This document shows, piece after piece, positions 1-12,855 of a DNA stretch of 64,000 bases. The DNA lies in NCBI GenBank assembly GCA_022578605.1, contig MU394113.1, positions 124,001 to 188,000 on the forward strand, in the 5' to 3' direction. This DNA comes from Camillea tinctor. Its lineage: Eukaryota; Ascomycota; Sordariomycetes; Xylariales; Xylariaceae. Below the pieces are notes generated by a model, which was not told the origin of the DNA, ran no database searches, and worked only from the letters and a program-made list of their open reading frames with translations. The translations under genes and the position numbers were made by a program. Numbering within the stretch: position 1 is the stretch's first letter; each line of letters begins with the position of its first letter.

Positions 1-791
1 GGGGCAGCGTCGCGCCGTGGTGGGAGACTAGCCAGGAGGGCACCGAGCTGCTGCTCAGCTACGGCATCGAGTACGACCACTCCATGTCGCACCACGATTG
101 CCAGGCCTACTGGCTACGCACCGGCGACTCGTGGACTAAGATCGACTACTCGAAGAAAGCGGAGGAGTGGATGAAGCCCCTGGTTAAGGGGAAGGAAACG
201 GGCCTCGTGGAGATCCCGGGGTCTTGGTATATCGACGACCTGCCACCCATGATGTTTATTAAGAACTCTGCCAATTCCCACGGCTGGGTCAACCCTAGGT
301 GAGCAAACATGTTTGCATATAATGGACTACAAAGTCTATCAATATTACTGGAGGTCGGCTAAGTGGTTTTTAGGGACGTGGAAGATATCTGGAAGGATCA
401 CTTTGACTATTTCTACAGAGAATATGGTATGTCTAATCCACATCATCGCCATCACCAAGTTTACGTATGAGTACTGATCTAGAGAACCCGGCTTAGATGA
501 GTTCATCTTCCCTATGACCATTCACCCGGACGTGTCGGGGAGACCGCATGTTATCCTAATGCATGAGCGGATTATTGAGCATATCAACAAGCATGAAGGA
601 GTCGAATGGGTAACTATGGGCGAGGTGAGTAGAAAAAATAAAATCGTTCCGAGGATGGCGAAGATTGGCACTAACTTTGAATGCGACAGATGTCCGACTA
701 CTTCAAGAGCAAGAACACTCCTGCGCCTGGCGCATTGATGCCAGCGACCCTGGAGGAAGTGATGAAAAAGTATGGAGGAGCTAAGAAATAG
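1..791 (+). CDS. Polysaccharide-deacetylase-fold hydrolase, HxnM-like cyclic imide hydrolase candidate (5' partial)
   Basis: Only the C-terminal part is present; the gene runs off the left edge. Four exons fit: up to 298, 374-426, 485-624 and 690-791, reading frame starting at base 3, with introns bounded by GTGAGC/TAG, GTATGT/TAG and GTGAGT/CAG. The protein resembles the NodB-homology (CE4-like) group that includes H. pylori PgdA, PuuE-type allantoinases and bacterial cyclic imide hydrolases. Visible family blocks are EYDHSM, the [15 protein letters not shown] segment, and [12 protein letters not shown] followed by [10 protein letters not shown] near the C-terminus. The N-terminal metal-binding motif would lie outside the window. 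It converges on the amidase gene (228 bp between stops). In the A. nidulans nicotinate pathway this family (HxnM) opens a cyclic imide ring and the amidase (HxnN) acts next. Cyclic imide hydrolysis is inferred from context; a chitin or peptidoglycan deacetylase role cannot be excluded. Confidence 0.8.
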
Positions 792-1019
792 AAGATATTC
801 GAGCCTTAATTATTATTAATATATTCTACAATTGCAGACTGAGAATATGTCATCTCCTATGGGTAAATGGATTATAACGTGGTGCATATGTCTGCTTGTA
901 GTTACTTAAGTGCGACGTCTCTGTAGTCTAGCTATATAATGAAGTCGCCAATTGATTTCTGTCGCGCGCGGGTTCCACGGTAGCAATGGACGTAAAAAAT
1001 AAATTGGTAAATGTTCAGT

Positions 1020-3046
1020 CTAATTGTCACGTAGAAGTTCATCAAGAATCTTCCCAGCAGCTAAGACCTTTTCTTCTTCATGCTTGCGGCCAATAAGTTG
1101 CACACCCACGGGGAGGTTAAGTTTGGCCATATCCGTCTTGTTGTCAGCCCAAAGCTTCTGATTCCACTCATCCAACTCCCCTCTCGGAAGATAGTCCCAC
1201 GGCTCAGACACGTCTTCCATTTCTACCTTCCCCCCTGGTATCACTAGAGCAGGGTAGTCAACGAAGTTCCACACTTTCGTATATCCTACCCATCTACACC
1301 CGCCGTGAGGTACCGCTGTATGGGGCATAGGCGGCATAAGCACCACATCAACCGGCTGGCCAGTTTTGGGGGAGCGAATCGAGTTCCACTTGTCAAAGTA
1401 GGCCTGCTGCAGCTCCCATTTCTTCTTGTTAAGCTGCCAGTAAGCATAGACCGAGATTGGCTGTCCGCGGTTGATGAGGCGTTCCACGTGCGGGATAAAG
1501 GGCTCACCCCCATTGGTCACATCAGTCCGGATGTCTTCGCCACCGTCTGCCGTGTAGAAGAGATCCTGTTGAAGACGGCTTAGAAAGAATGTGACAAGAG
1601 TCAGACGTGTTTGTAGCTATATATTCTTACCATTACCTGAATACACTCCGGGTGGAGCTGCGCATTCCATTCGACAATGTGATGGCCGGCTGCTCGGAGT
1701 GCCTCGACGGCGGCCCGTAGGACACGCGTGATAGGCGGATGTGGCCTAACCACTTCATCGTCAAGCAGCACACCGACGGTAAGTGGCTTCGCAAAAGTCG
1801 ACTTATACATGTCGTCTCTCCACGGTATCGGAATACATCGTGCGTCGAAATCCCAAGGTTGCTTTCCGATGATAGATTCCATAGCCAGCTGGATCATGTC
1901 CAAACTGCGAGCTAACGGTCCGACTGCCGACGGAACATGTTCCTGGCCTTCGGTAGACACAGGAACACCGCGATATGGTAGACGCGCGCTCTTTTCACCC
2001 CCGGGGTCGGATATGTTAGTGAGGAAAGGATCTGAAATAACATATTAGAGAAGCATGAGCAGTTAACGTACACTGGGCTTGAACCCGTAGAGGCCCATCA
2101 TGTGGGATGGAATGCGAATACTTCCGCCAATATCAGTACCCCAGCCTAACAGAGAGGCACCGCAAGAGAGCATAGCGGCCTCGCCACCGGTTGAGCCACC
2201 AGGAGTATAGCCAGGGTGAAGGGGGTTTGTAGTTAGGCCCCAAAGGGGATTTTCGGTTTCGCACCACTGCAAAACGATGGGTTGGTATATATTGGTTAGT
2301 TGAGGTGGGGGGTATTTTTTTTCTCGGACTACGTACCATGATACTCTGGGGGATGTTTGTCTTAGCCATGATCACACCCCCCAATGAACGTAGGAGTTTA
2401 ACTAGAGCACAGTCATGTTGGGCCGGTTTAAACGCTCTCCCTACGTAGCCAAGAGTCGAGTCAGATCCTTTCACGTTGAATTGGTCTTTTAGGGTGATGG
2501 GGACACCGTGTAAGGGGCCGATGGTAGTTCCATGGCGTGAAAGGTGGCGGTCAAGCTCTTCTGCGTCCTTGATAGCATCGTCGAACATGACCTCTGTTAA
2601 GCTGTGAGACTTATAAGTGAGGATTGAGTCTCAAGATTGAAGCGAATCTGCAGGGCCATACCAGTTGGTCTAAGCAAATATGATTTTTAGTACACATATC
2701 GCCAACAAGTTCATATATAAATTGTGTTCATACCAGTTTATGGACATTGTAAGCCCTGGCTCCGGATGCCTATCGTGTTAACATACTGTTTTTTACATTT
2801 GACATCTATAGTCATGTCGGTCTCAAGATTTGGTACTGACTGGGCTATATAGGCTTGAATAACGCTCTTTGCCGTGAGCTGGCCCGACGAGATTCTCTGT
2901 ATAACATCTCGGCCGCATAGGTTATTAATCTTGATATTATCATCAGAATTAACATCTATGTTATTATTGATCGCGGTAGCCAGGAGTGCTGCTTGCTCTT
3001 GACGCTTTTGGGAGGCAATAGCTTCCCATTCTCGCTTTTCCCCCAT
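1020..3046 (-). CDS. Amidase (amidase-signature family), HxnN-like
   Basis: Six exons fit on the minus strand: 3046-2841, 2755-2734, 2609-2337, 2266-2072, 1990-1631 and 1565-1020, giving 533 residues, close to the usual acetamidase length (about 545). The second exon is only 22 nt; it restores frame and the expected helix before LTEVMFDDA. The Ser-cisSer-Lys triad is complete: Lys117 (in ITLKDQF), Ser192 (in GGSTGGEAAM) and Ser216 (in DIGGSIR). The 75- and 24-residue spacings equal those of mammalian FAAH (K142/S217/S241). Thr193 replaces the serine usual in GGSSGG, a mild change. It is divergent from the flavin monooxygenase at 3703 and convergent with the imide-hydrolase-like gene. In the hxn model it would hydrolyse the linear amide released by ring opening (hydroxyglutaramate type). 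Substrate is inferred from neighbours only. The start at 3046 gives the normal N-terminus for the family. Confidence 0.9.
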
Positions 3047-3702
3047 TATATATGATCCCACACAAGAACACACCAAATTCACCTGACCTAGACAAATGCG
3101 TTGACTTGGACGACCTAGTACCTAGGTATGAATGACTTAGATATGGCAGACAAGTATCATTTCGGGGCTATGTAATAATCGCGCAAAGTGGTATATACCT
3201 GCAAGAGTGGCTCGGGGGTGTCGCCTAGTAGCACCTGTTCAGGGCACCTCAGTGCTAAGTTGTTAGTGAGATGGGGTTCCCCCTCAAGCCCCTCTGCCTC
3301 TGTCTCCACCCCTGTCTCATGTAGTGTGCATACTTACTTATTACCATCTACAACCCCCAATTAAAATACTACACCCATTCAACATGATCACGACATGGTT
3401 AGCATACTGTGATAGTGGGGGTTGGCTCGGGTAAGTACGTACCGGTAGCGATGCCAAGAATGGAGATGTCCTACCTTTATGTACTTAGCTAGTTGACATG
3501 CCTATCATAGGTTCAGTAGGTAACCTACTCATAAACCACTACTATCTATGTGAGGTCTATATCAAAGTTACTATTTTGATGCTTGGTGAGAGAGAATATC
3601 AAATTTGATTAGAATTCATAATAATCATTTGCTCGGTTTTACCACGACTTCCATTGTTAAATATCCCCCTTAAAGCAAAACTCACCCTTTCATTCACTCA
3701 CT
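3047..3702. promoter_or_regulatory. Divergent promoter between amidase and flavin monooxygenase
   Basis: This 656-bp interval separates two genes transcribed outward. It contains three copies of TGGGG(G)TT, the motif shared by all cluster promoters: 3272-3278 (+), 3352-3359 (-) and 3416-3423 (+). The minus-strand copy overlaps a TTGGGG site (3355-3360), the core known for Adr1-type zinc fingers. HGATAR-type GATA sites are also visible, for example TGATAG near 3410. A perfect TACCTAGGTA palindrome is at 3119-3128. No open frame of interest was seen. Confidence 0.55.
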
Positions 3703-5677
3703 ATGCCACACGCCTCTCTCGACAATGAAAGAAGCGATGTCTGCGTCGTCGGAGCCGGGCCGGCCGGGCTCACACTAGCGTAAGTGAAGCAAGTCTCATT
3801 CTCTAGGTTATCACAGCACTGATGTCTGTGTAGTGTCATTCTAGCAAGGTTGGGACTGAAAATTGAGGTCCTAGACGACCGGCCAGATCAGACGGCAGTT
3901 GGCCGTGCAGATGGAATCCAGCCAAAGACAATTGAGACACTTCAGATGCTCGGTTTAGGTGATGAGCTTCTGCGAACTGGTGTTAAGGTCTACGACATCT
4001 GCATGTGGCGGCGTAGTAAAGGAAGCGAGCTCGGACGCATTAGCCGCCAGATTCACTACCCAGCCAATGTCGTGGATGTTTTGCAGCCCTTCATCCTGCT
4101 GTGCCATCAAGGCATGGTGGAGGGTACGTTGCTGGAAGACCTGCGTAAAAGCGGTATAGAAGTACAGCGCAACAGCTTGTTCTCGAGTTACAGCAGCAAG
4201 GATGGTCACCCCTCGGGTCTTCAAATCAACTTCACCCAAGGCGGCAATGTTGAAGCAAGAACTGAGGCCGACTATCTCGTGGGTTGCGACGGGGCCCGAT
4301 CTCGAGTCAGGAACTCCATCCCCAATACGCATGCCGACGCCCTGCCCCACGAGTCCTTCTGGGGTGTGTTGGATGGCGAACTGGATACCGATTTCCCGGA
4401 TATCTGGAGTAAGACCGTCGTATTCTCCGAGGAACACGGCTCCATCCTCATTATCCCCCGCGAGAGAAACATGACGCGCTTCTACATCGAGATGAAGTCT
4501 TCCTCCTCGTCCAAAAACCTAGGCCAAGAGTTCGTTATGGAGCAAGCACGCCTAATCCTTGCCCCTTACCGGGTAGAATGGCGCTCCGTCGAGTGGTTTG
4601 GTAACTACCAGGTTGCGCAGCGCGTGGCGGCCCGTTTCGCAAGCCCCGACCAGCGTGCTTTTATCGCTGGTGATGCAAGCCACACTCACAGCCCGAAAGC
4701 TGCACAGGGAATGAACACGAGCATGCACGATTCGTGGAATCTAGGGTGGAAGCTGAACCTGGCTTCCCGGGGCTTGGCTAAAGAATGCCTACTGGAAACT
4801 TACGAGACGGAGCGGAAGAAGGTAGCACACGACCTGATTAACTTCGATTTCGAGCACGCCAACGAGATCGCCGGAGGTGATATCGAACGGCTAGCAGAGA
4901 ACTTCCGGACTAACACCCGCTTCATATCCGGAGTGGGAATCGTCTACGGCGAAAATGTTCTCAATCAGTGGCGCGACGAGGACGCTCTAGGGGAGGCTAA
5001 GCCGGGGAGCAACCTGCCTCCGGCTAAGGTGACTCGGTATATTGACGCTAACCCGGTCGATGTTCAGTTGGACATACCAATGCTCGGCCAATTTCGCATA
5101 TATATTATGGTCCGGGACGTCACTGGTGCAGCAGAAAGTGCCTTTGTCAAAACCCTTAGTCAAGGTATCCAATCTAAGTCATCCTTCATTAGCCGCGCTT
5201 CAAGGCTAGCCTCGACTTCGTACGAAAAGAAGCCGAGGCCAACGCGGGCAGGCGATGAGTTTTTACAGGTGCAGCGCTACCAGACAGTGAGTCCGTTGTT
5301 CACCTTCGGTCTCATTAGTGAGTACAATCCACCCCCCTCCCCATAGTGGATTCCTTGGAGACTCTTGCTGACCCCATTACTATCGTGCAGCGTCATCGGA
5401 CAAGAGTAATTTCGAGATAAGCTCTCTACCTCCTGTGCTTTCTGAAAGCGCGTGGACAGTCTACCTTGATGATGTACCTGAACTGGACACCAAGAAGTTG
5501 ACCTGCACGGCGAAGTGGCTTGGCGGGTTAGAGGCTGGTCAGGTCGCCATAGTGAACGTCCGCCCGGACGGCTATGTCGGCTCCATTGGGAGATGGAACG
5601 CGACCGCTGGAGATTCCGGCGAGATTGCAGCTCAGTGGCTTGATACATATTACAGCGCGTTTCTCCAGGCTGCTTAA
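3703..5677 (+). CDS. FAD-dependent aromatic-ring monooxygenase, phenol 2-monooxygenase type, HxnV-like
   Basis: Three exons (3703-3779, 3834-5317, 5391-5677) give 615 residues. The first intron (54 bp, GTAAGT..TAG) was placed so that the Rossmann helix reads [19 protein letters not shown]. The PHBH fold shows the dinucleotide-binding GAGPAG at 17-22, the CDGARSR (DG) motif near 177 and the GDASHTHSP (GD) motif at about 305-313. The region after about 420 looks like the thioredoxin-like C-terminal domain of fungal phenol hydroxylases, which includes the PDGYVG block near the end. Such enzymes hydroxylate phenolic rings ortho to an existing hydroxyl with NADPH and O2. In the hxn regulon the same family (HxnV) acts on a dihydroxypyridine intermediate; that substrate is inferred from context. 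Shares a divergent promoter with the amidase. Confidence 0.9.
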
Positions 5678-6350
5678 TCTAGATAGTATATAGGGTTACT
5701 GCTATCCAGACCGTGCTTGATATTCTCTCGTGAGGTTACCCCTGGGTCAAGCTGTTTACCTGGAGTCTGGAACTCGCGCTATAGCGACGGAACAGGATGG
5801 TGCACTAGCACTAGTCTACCCCAGGGAATACCCATAGGAGGTGCTGCTTTACGGGGCCACATTGTTGGTCTGGAGCGCCACACAACCAAGGTATAGATAT
5901 GTGGTGAGGTGTCGATCAATTGGGGTTTCGACCTATATCAGGTTAGCTAGCCATAGTTGTGCTGGTTTCTATGTAGGTTGGTTATCCAAGGGTGGGGTGA
6001 AGGGGTAGGGGTAAGACTTCCAAGCTGATAAAGAGCAGATTGATACCAAGATAGATAACTACTAAGACGAAGAGAAAAGATAGTAATGATACGATTGTTT
6101 ATGGGTGTCTTAAATGCCGGCCTATTGGCTTTGAAGGACCTTGACCGAGCCGAGTGCTGCTGAGGCGCATGGGCGGACCTCTTCGTATATCTGTGATAAA
6201 AAACAAATTTATATAGAAGATAAATAAGAATAAAAGCCTTTTCCCGTTATTATTCATTCTTTGAGGGATGCTACCTAGGACTTGACGAGTAGGGGCATTC
6301 TTTTTTTCTTCTATTTCCTTTTCCTTTTCCGAATCTCTCTTGGTGTTATC
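5678..6350. promoter_or_regulatory. Upstream region of the MFS transporter gene
   Basis: This 673-bp interval lies between the stop of the monooxygenase and the ATG of the transporter. It holds TTGGGG at 5920-5925, embedded in TGGGGTTTCGA (5921-5931). Ten bases of that, TGGGGTTTCG, recur upstream of the Rieske oxygenase at 18566. The last 60 bases before the ATG are a T/C-rich leader, common in fungal promoters. No coding potential was seen. Confidence 0.5.
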
Positions 6351-8270
6351 ATGTCATCCTGTGGTGAGAGCAAAGGCGACAACGCCAGCCAGAAGACTTC
6401 GGGCATGGCGATAGAAAAGACCCCAAGCCATGCTGCATCCGTATTACAGGAGGGTGAGACCAAGATCGTGGGCGATGAAGCAATCCACGATTTCTATGCT
6501 GGCGCGGTCGACGATAGGTATCGGCTTAAGTCAGAGCTCATAGCAAGTCATATCGCAGAGTTGGGTATGGGAAAGTGAGTGTCATCACCATCACTACATC
6601 TACTTCGCTATTTTACCCTATCAGTCGGTATTCTAACCTCTGACTTATCATTTGTTGTCGCTATCCAGGTTTCAATGGATGCTTTTCGTTATCAGCGGTT
6701 TCGGCTGGCTGGTAGATAATTTCTGGTCCCAAGGCATTACAGCAATACGACCCGCTGTTGCGAACGAATTCACAGATATATCGCGCCTGAGCTTCAGCTC
6801 CGTCGCCTACTACGTCGGACTCATTATCGGCGCTTCGTTCTGGGGTACCTCAGCCGACTTAATTGGCCGTAAGCCAGCCTTCAATGCTACGCTCTTCATC
6901 GGAGGAATATTCGGGTGTGCTGTGGCCGGGTCCCAGAATTTCATCGCCTTTTGCTCGCTCTGGGCCTGCATCGGCACTGCGGCTGGCGGCAACGTCCCGG
7001 TTGATAGCGTTATATTCTTGGAATTTGTACCGCAGACGCATCAGTGGCTGTTGGTGAGCATGTCTGCTTGGTGGAGTGGCGGGCAGCTCATTGTGTCTCT
7101 CCTGTCGTGGGCTTTCCTCACCAAGTACGGATGTTCTGCAAGTGATGCGCCTTGTGCCATCCAGGACAACATGGGATGGTGAGTATTTGAGCTCTGCTCC
7201 TAAATTCCTACAAAATAAGGAGATACTTGGAGTATTTTACTAAACATGGTTTACTCATTCTCTATTAGGCGATATCTCATGATCACGCTGGGTGCTATTG
7301 CCCTAGCCTTTGGCCTCATTCGAGTCTTCTGCTTTAAGATTCCCGAATCGCCCGCTTATCTTCTTTCCAAGGGCAGAGATGCCGATGCTGTAGAGGCAGT
7401 CAACTATATTTGTCGCTTTAATGGCAGACCTGAAACCCTGACCTTGGAAATGCTTCAGTATATCGATCAACAACAACCGAGTGGCCAAGCAGCTGCCCAG
7501 TTAGCCGAGAAAGGCACTACTTCTGTGGCAGAGATAGGCCCGCGTCGCATGTCGCATATGGAGATACTGCGCGAGAGCTTCAGAGACTACAGTGCCAACA
7601 GCTACCGGAGGTTATTTGCGGGGCGGAAGATGGCACAGCACAGCAGCGTTACCTTTTTGATCTGGTTGACAGTCGGCATCGCTTACCCGCTTTACTTCGC
7701 TTTCATCACATCGTACCTCGAGACCAAGTCGTCCTACTCTGCGACGTCTTCCCTGAATTACACATATATGGTCTACTGTATCGTTTCCGTCGTAGGAGTC
7801 CTGGGACCCATCGCAGCCGGGTTCGCTGTTGAGACACGGTTTGGCCGTAGGTGGATGATGGCAGCTTCGGCGGTTCTTACTGGGGTGTTTCTGTTCGCCT
7901 ACACAACGGTCCAAACCGGAGCGGCTGATGTTGGGTTCCAGTGCGCGACAGCCATCCTGGGAAACTTCGGTATGTAAATCCCCTAAGCCCCTATTGTAAC
8001 CCTTACGCAAAGTTAGACTAACCATGAACAAATTCAGAGTATGCAATCATGTATGCCTTCACTCCCGAGTCATTTCCTGGCCCAGTGAGAGGCACAGGGA
8101 CAGGAATGGCATCTACGCTTCTTAGACTCGGTGGTCTAGTGGCCTCCTTTATCTCGACTTACGGAGGCTATACGGTGGTGCCTATTTATGCGAGCGCCGC
8201 CCTTTGGATACTCGTTGGTATTTTCTGTTTGGCTCTACCTTATGAAACACAAGGGCATGCATCTATCTAA
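6351..8270 (+). CDS. MFS transporter, SVOP/NiaP-like, candidate nicotinate permease (HxnZ/P-like)
   Basis: Four exons (6351-6574, 6669-7178, 7269-7969, 8038-8270) give 555 residues. After a hydrophilic N-terminus of about 75 residues comes the GKFQWMLFVISGFGWLVDNFW first helix typical of the SV2/SVOP branch of the major facilitator superfamily. The DLIGRKPAFN loop then matches the MFS A-motif, and about twelve hydrophobic helices follow. The C-terminal exon carries YAFTPESFPGPVRGTGTG, a conserved SVOP-family block. Bacterial NiaP niacin transporters belong to this branch, and A. nidulans hxn genes include two MFS transporters (HxnP, HxnZ). Uptake of nicotinate or a related ring compound is inferred. 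The ATG at 6351 was chosen because the upstream in-frame ATG (6282) would add a T-rich hydrophobic leader that looks like 5' UTR. Confidence 0.88.
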
Positions 8271-9106
8271 GAGGCAAAGTCCAAGTCGGAGAGATAGATA
8301 CAATTTGTATGATACAATGGAGATGGTTGTGAACCACGAATTCACTATGAAACCCTAATACGAGATATGAGAGACAGATAGTCTTCGAAAGTTGGCCATG
8401 ATTAAATCTGTGCTAAGAGGACCTTGTATTATATTTGGGAAACGAAGTTTGTTCTGATGTGACTTCTGTACCCCCTGGATTCCGTGAATTCCAGCGAAAA
8501 ATGGAACCTGGTTTTCTTAGGGCTTCTTTCGAGAGATAGTGTAGATGACAAAAAGAGCTTCATGACTGGTTGAACCTGTCTGCCCGTATAGACAGGGACC
8601 GCTTATTCCGTAGGTGAAATCTTAGTTTATCTTGTATAATACCATAGGTTAGAGCTGAGTGATCGGAACTTCTCACTTCTACCAGGGGTTAGGATGAAGC
8701 TAGGTTAGTGGAGACCAAGGGACTTTACCCCTGGCTAACCAAGAGTGGTGGTCATGATAAAGCCTGGTAAAGCGTATATCACGATAGGGTAACCCCCACC
8801 TATGTACGATGAACTCGCGGGGCGAGGATGGGGGTTTCACATCCTTAGCCAAAGTATGCTCCCACCTATGGGGTACGGAATGACGTGCGAAGACACAAGG
8901 GTGGGACTTTCTAGTTCAGGGTCCTATGATGTTCAACAACACTCGGATTGACTTGTTCTAGTATTTTGTTATTGCTGCGTTTCAAACGGACAGGATCACA
9001 TACTAAAAGAATACCTACCTACGTTTGAGAACGAATCTCAAATACCATTAAGAGCATCTTCACAAAGCTGAATCCTTTCTGCTGATCCCCCGCTCAGTCC
9101 TCCACA
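8271..9106. promoter_or_regulatory. Upstream region of the Old Yellow Enzyme gene
   Basis: This 836-bp non-coding interval contains two facing TGGGGGTT motifs: minus strand at 8791-8798 (read AACCCCCA on the plus strand) and plus strand at 8829-8836. This is the G5 version of the motif shared by the cluster promoters. A short inverted repeat, GGTTAG at 8703-8708 and CTAACC at 8735-8740, is nearby. No open frame of interest was seen. Confidence 0.5.
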
Positions 9107-10580
<1,474 letters not shown>

Positions 10581-11346
10581 TAGATGAGTAACCCGCAGAG
10601 AGGACTTTCCTTGTAGATAGATCGAGTCTCTTTAAAGGTTAAATACGAATGGCTTAGGTTAGAGAATAGGTTTGTCAGCATAAGTAAGCTGAAGGCATGG
10701 TCCGTTTCATACCAGGGGCTCAAAGGTGCTCTGCTACAAAATGTCGGAAGTATTCTAGATAAAGAGATTATATTTAACATACATGTGTCGTTATAAACAG
10801 ACTTTGACCTGGGGTGGAATTCCTAGTATCTAACCACATATCAACCACCTCTTACTTCACTTCTAGCTGAATCAGCCGCTGAATACAATAAATCCCCAAG
10901 GGAGACGACCATTATGCATCAATATCATTACGTGACAATATCCTTGGATTTTATATGGAATACCTATCACCATGTAAAATATTGAGGTCAGGGATCATGG
11001 GGACAGCGATATTTATAGAAGGTGGTAGTGTGATAAAATCAACATTGAAAAAATCACAACTAACAGAGTGCCTATTATCGTACAAACTGAATCTAGTTCG
11101 AGTTTCCTACATGTAGCTCAGAACTAATGTTTGAACACATGGAAGCTGATCTCGGTTGCATAAGTTCCATTTTCTAGATAGCTAAACCCCTACCTTCTCA
11201 ACTCAGGTGAGGCATCAGCTTAGGGGTTAATTACCCAGTACGCAAGCTCTTGGTACATATTGGGTTCGCGATTAGGTAACTGAACTAATTCACACCAGTG
11301 ATTCGTTTCTCATCATTATAAATATATATAAGTAGTACACAAGTGG
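10581..11346. other. Intergenic, between convergent 3' ends
   Basis: About 770 bp between the stop codons of the OYE gene (+) and the second flavin monooxygenase (-). The sequence is moderately AT-rich. I see no open frame, RNA gene or clear repeat, so it presumably holds the two transcription terminators. Confidence 0.6.
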
Positions 11347-12855
11347 CTAAAGACTCGGCCGTGCTGACTTGGTATGACTACCAATCGGCGGCGTCGGTGG
11401 TGCACCCTGCGACCATTTCGCCTCAACATCCTTCCACATGTCGTACGTCAATAACCACCGGCCCACGCCATGGTAGCGCCAAGGAAAAGGGTCCTCCCCC
11501 GTCTCTTGCGACTCGGGGAGCACGGGATTCTCTTTAGCCAGCCATCGCCGATCTGACTCGCCGAAGGCGACGAACCGCTTGTCGCGATCCTCTTGCTCGG
11601 GTCCGTCGGGGAGGTGGTATATCCACTGGTTATATGTGCCCCTTTCAACCACCTTCTCCGTCCTTTCGCGCCGACACGCCTCGTACGCGTGCAGGGCCTT
11701 CTGCTTTGAAGCAGGAGACTTGTCGGTCAGCCTCCCGAGGCAGAGACCTAGAACGCCGCCGTCCTCCAGAGCCATACCCGCTCCGCTCGCCAAGTACGGC
11801 AATGTAGCATGAACCGCATCACCTAGCATAGTGAAAGCGCCCGATGGGTGCGACCAGGTAGGGTCGAGCCCGGGCCGGATGCATAACCGCCACTTCAGAA
11901 CCGAAGACCTATCACCGCCGCCCAGAGACGCCAGCTTGCGAAGGCGTGGGTCCCACCCTGCGAAGTGCGCGCGCATTTCTCCCACGTCACCCGCAGCGGT
12001 GGAGGCCCCGTCCGGCGGGATGTCGTCGGGCACGAGCAGCACTACGTTGAAGAGCTCGCCGCCTTTGAGAACATAACTGACGGCGTGGGCCCCCGGGCCA
12101 ACCCAGTAGTTCACCTGCGGGTTCTCCACCATGGTCCGCAGCTCCGGGTCCCCCATCATAGCGGTCGTATCGAGGAGCAGACGGTACGCTAAGTCGCCCG
12201 TCGGTTGTGACGGGTCTGGCTTGCCTAAGAAGACCTCGCGCAGGGTCGAGTTGATGCCGTCAGCGCCGACTACGAGGTCCGCGACGAGTGTCCGGCCATC
12301 AGCGAGGAGAACGCTAGCTGTGGTGTCGTCGTCTGAGATGGAAAAATCCTGCACCTTGGCATTGGTCACGATGCTGGCGCCCAGCTCGACGGCCCGGTCC
12401 AGCAGGCAGCGGTGCAGGTTGGCGCGGTGGAAGTCGAGGAAAGGGGCTCCGGCGGCCCGGGCATAACCGTGGTAGTCCATCTCAGACAGGAAGTTGCCCT
12501 TCCAGCCGAAGAAGTTGCATTTGCGCGGTCTAGTGGCGTGGCGATAGAGCTGTTCCTCGAGTCCCCAGGAGAAAAGGACCTTGGCGGCGTTGGGGAGGAC
12601 TTGAATCCCGGCGCCTACCTCGCCGATCTCCCTTGCGGATTCTAGAATTGTCACATCATGTCCGGCTAGGAGAATAGCTATAGCGGCGCCAACACCACCT
12701 AGACCAGCACCTACTATGATGACCTATTCGTTGATTTATTAGCTTACACGGTGTGTAGTGAAGTAAACAGGAGAAAACTCACGTACGTTCAACTTGCTCT
12801 GCTCATCCCGCTCCATCTTTTTTTGACCACGGCGGAACTCTGTGTAAGTCGACAT
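11347..12855 (-). CDS. FAD-dependent monooxygenase, salicylate hydroxylase / 6-hydroxynicotinate 3-monooxygenase type, HxnX-like
   Basis: Two exons: 12855-12787 and 12723-11347, with the intron starting GTACGT and ending ATAG, giving 481 residues. Motifs are GAGLGG (28-33, FAD ADP binding), GADGINS (about 176-182, DG motif) and LGDAVHATLPYLASGAG (from about 323, GD motif). The order and length fit single-component salicylate hydroxylases and NicC, which decarboxylate and hydroxylate an aromatic or pyridine carboxylate. In the hxn pathway HxnX converts 6-hydroxynicotinate to 2,5-dihydroxypyridine. The substrate here is inferred. A second in-frame ATG at 12816 would shorten the protein by 13 residues; I took the upstream ATG but cannot decide between them. 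The gene is notably GC-rich in third positions and divergent from the regulator gene. Confidence 0.9.

Noticed and set aside
3955..4437. A 160-codon minus-strand frame within the phenol-hydroxylase-type gene
   Set aside because: Antisense to a well-supported FAD monooxygenase exon; no motif of its own.
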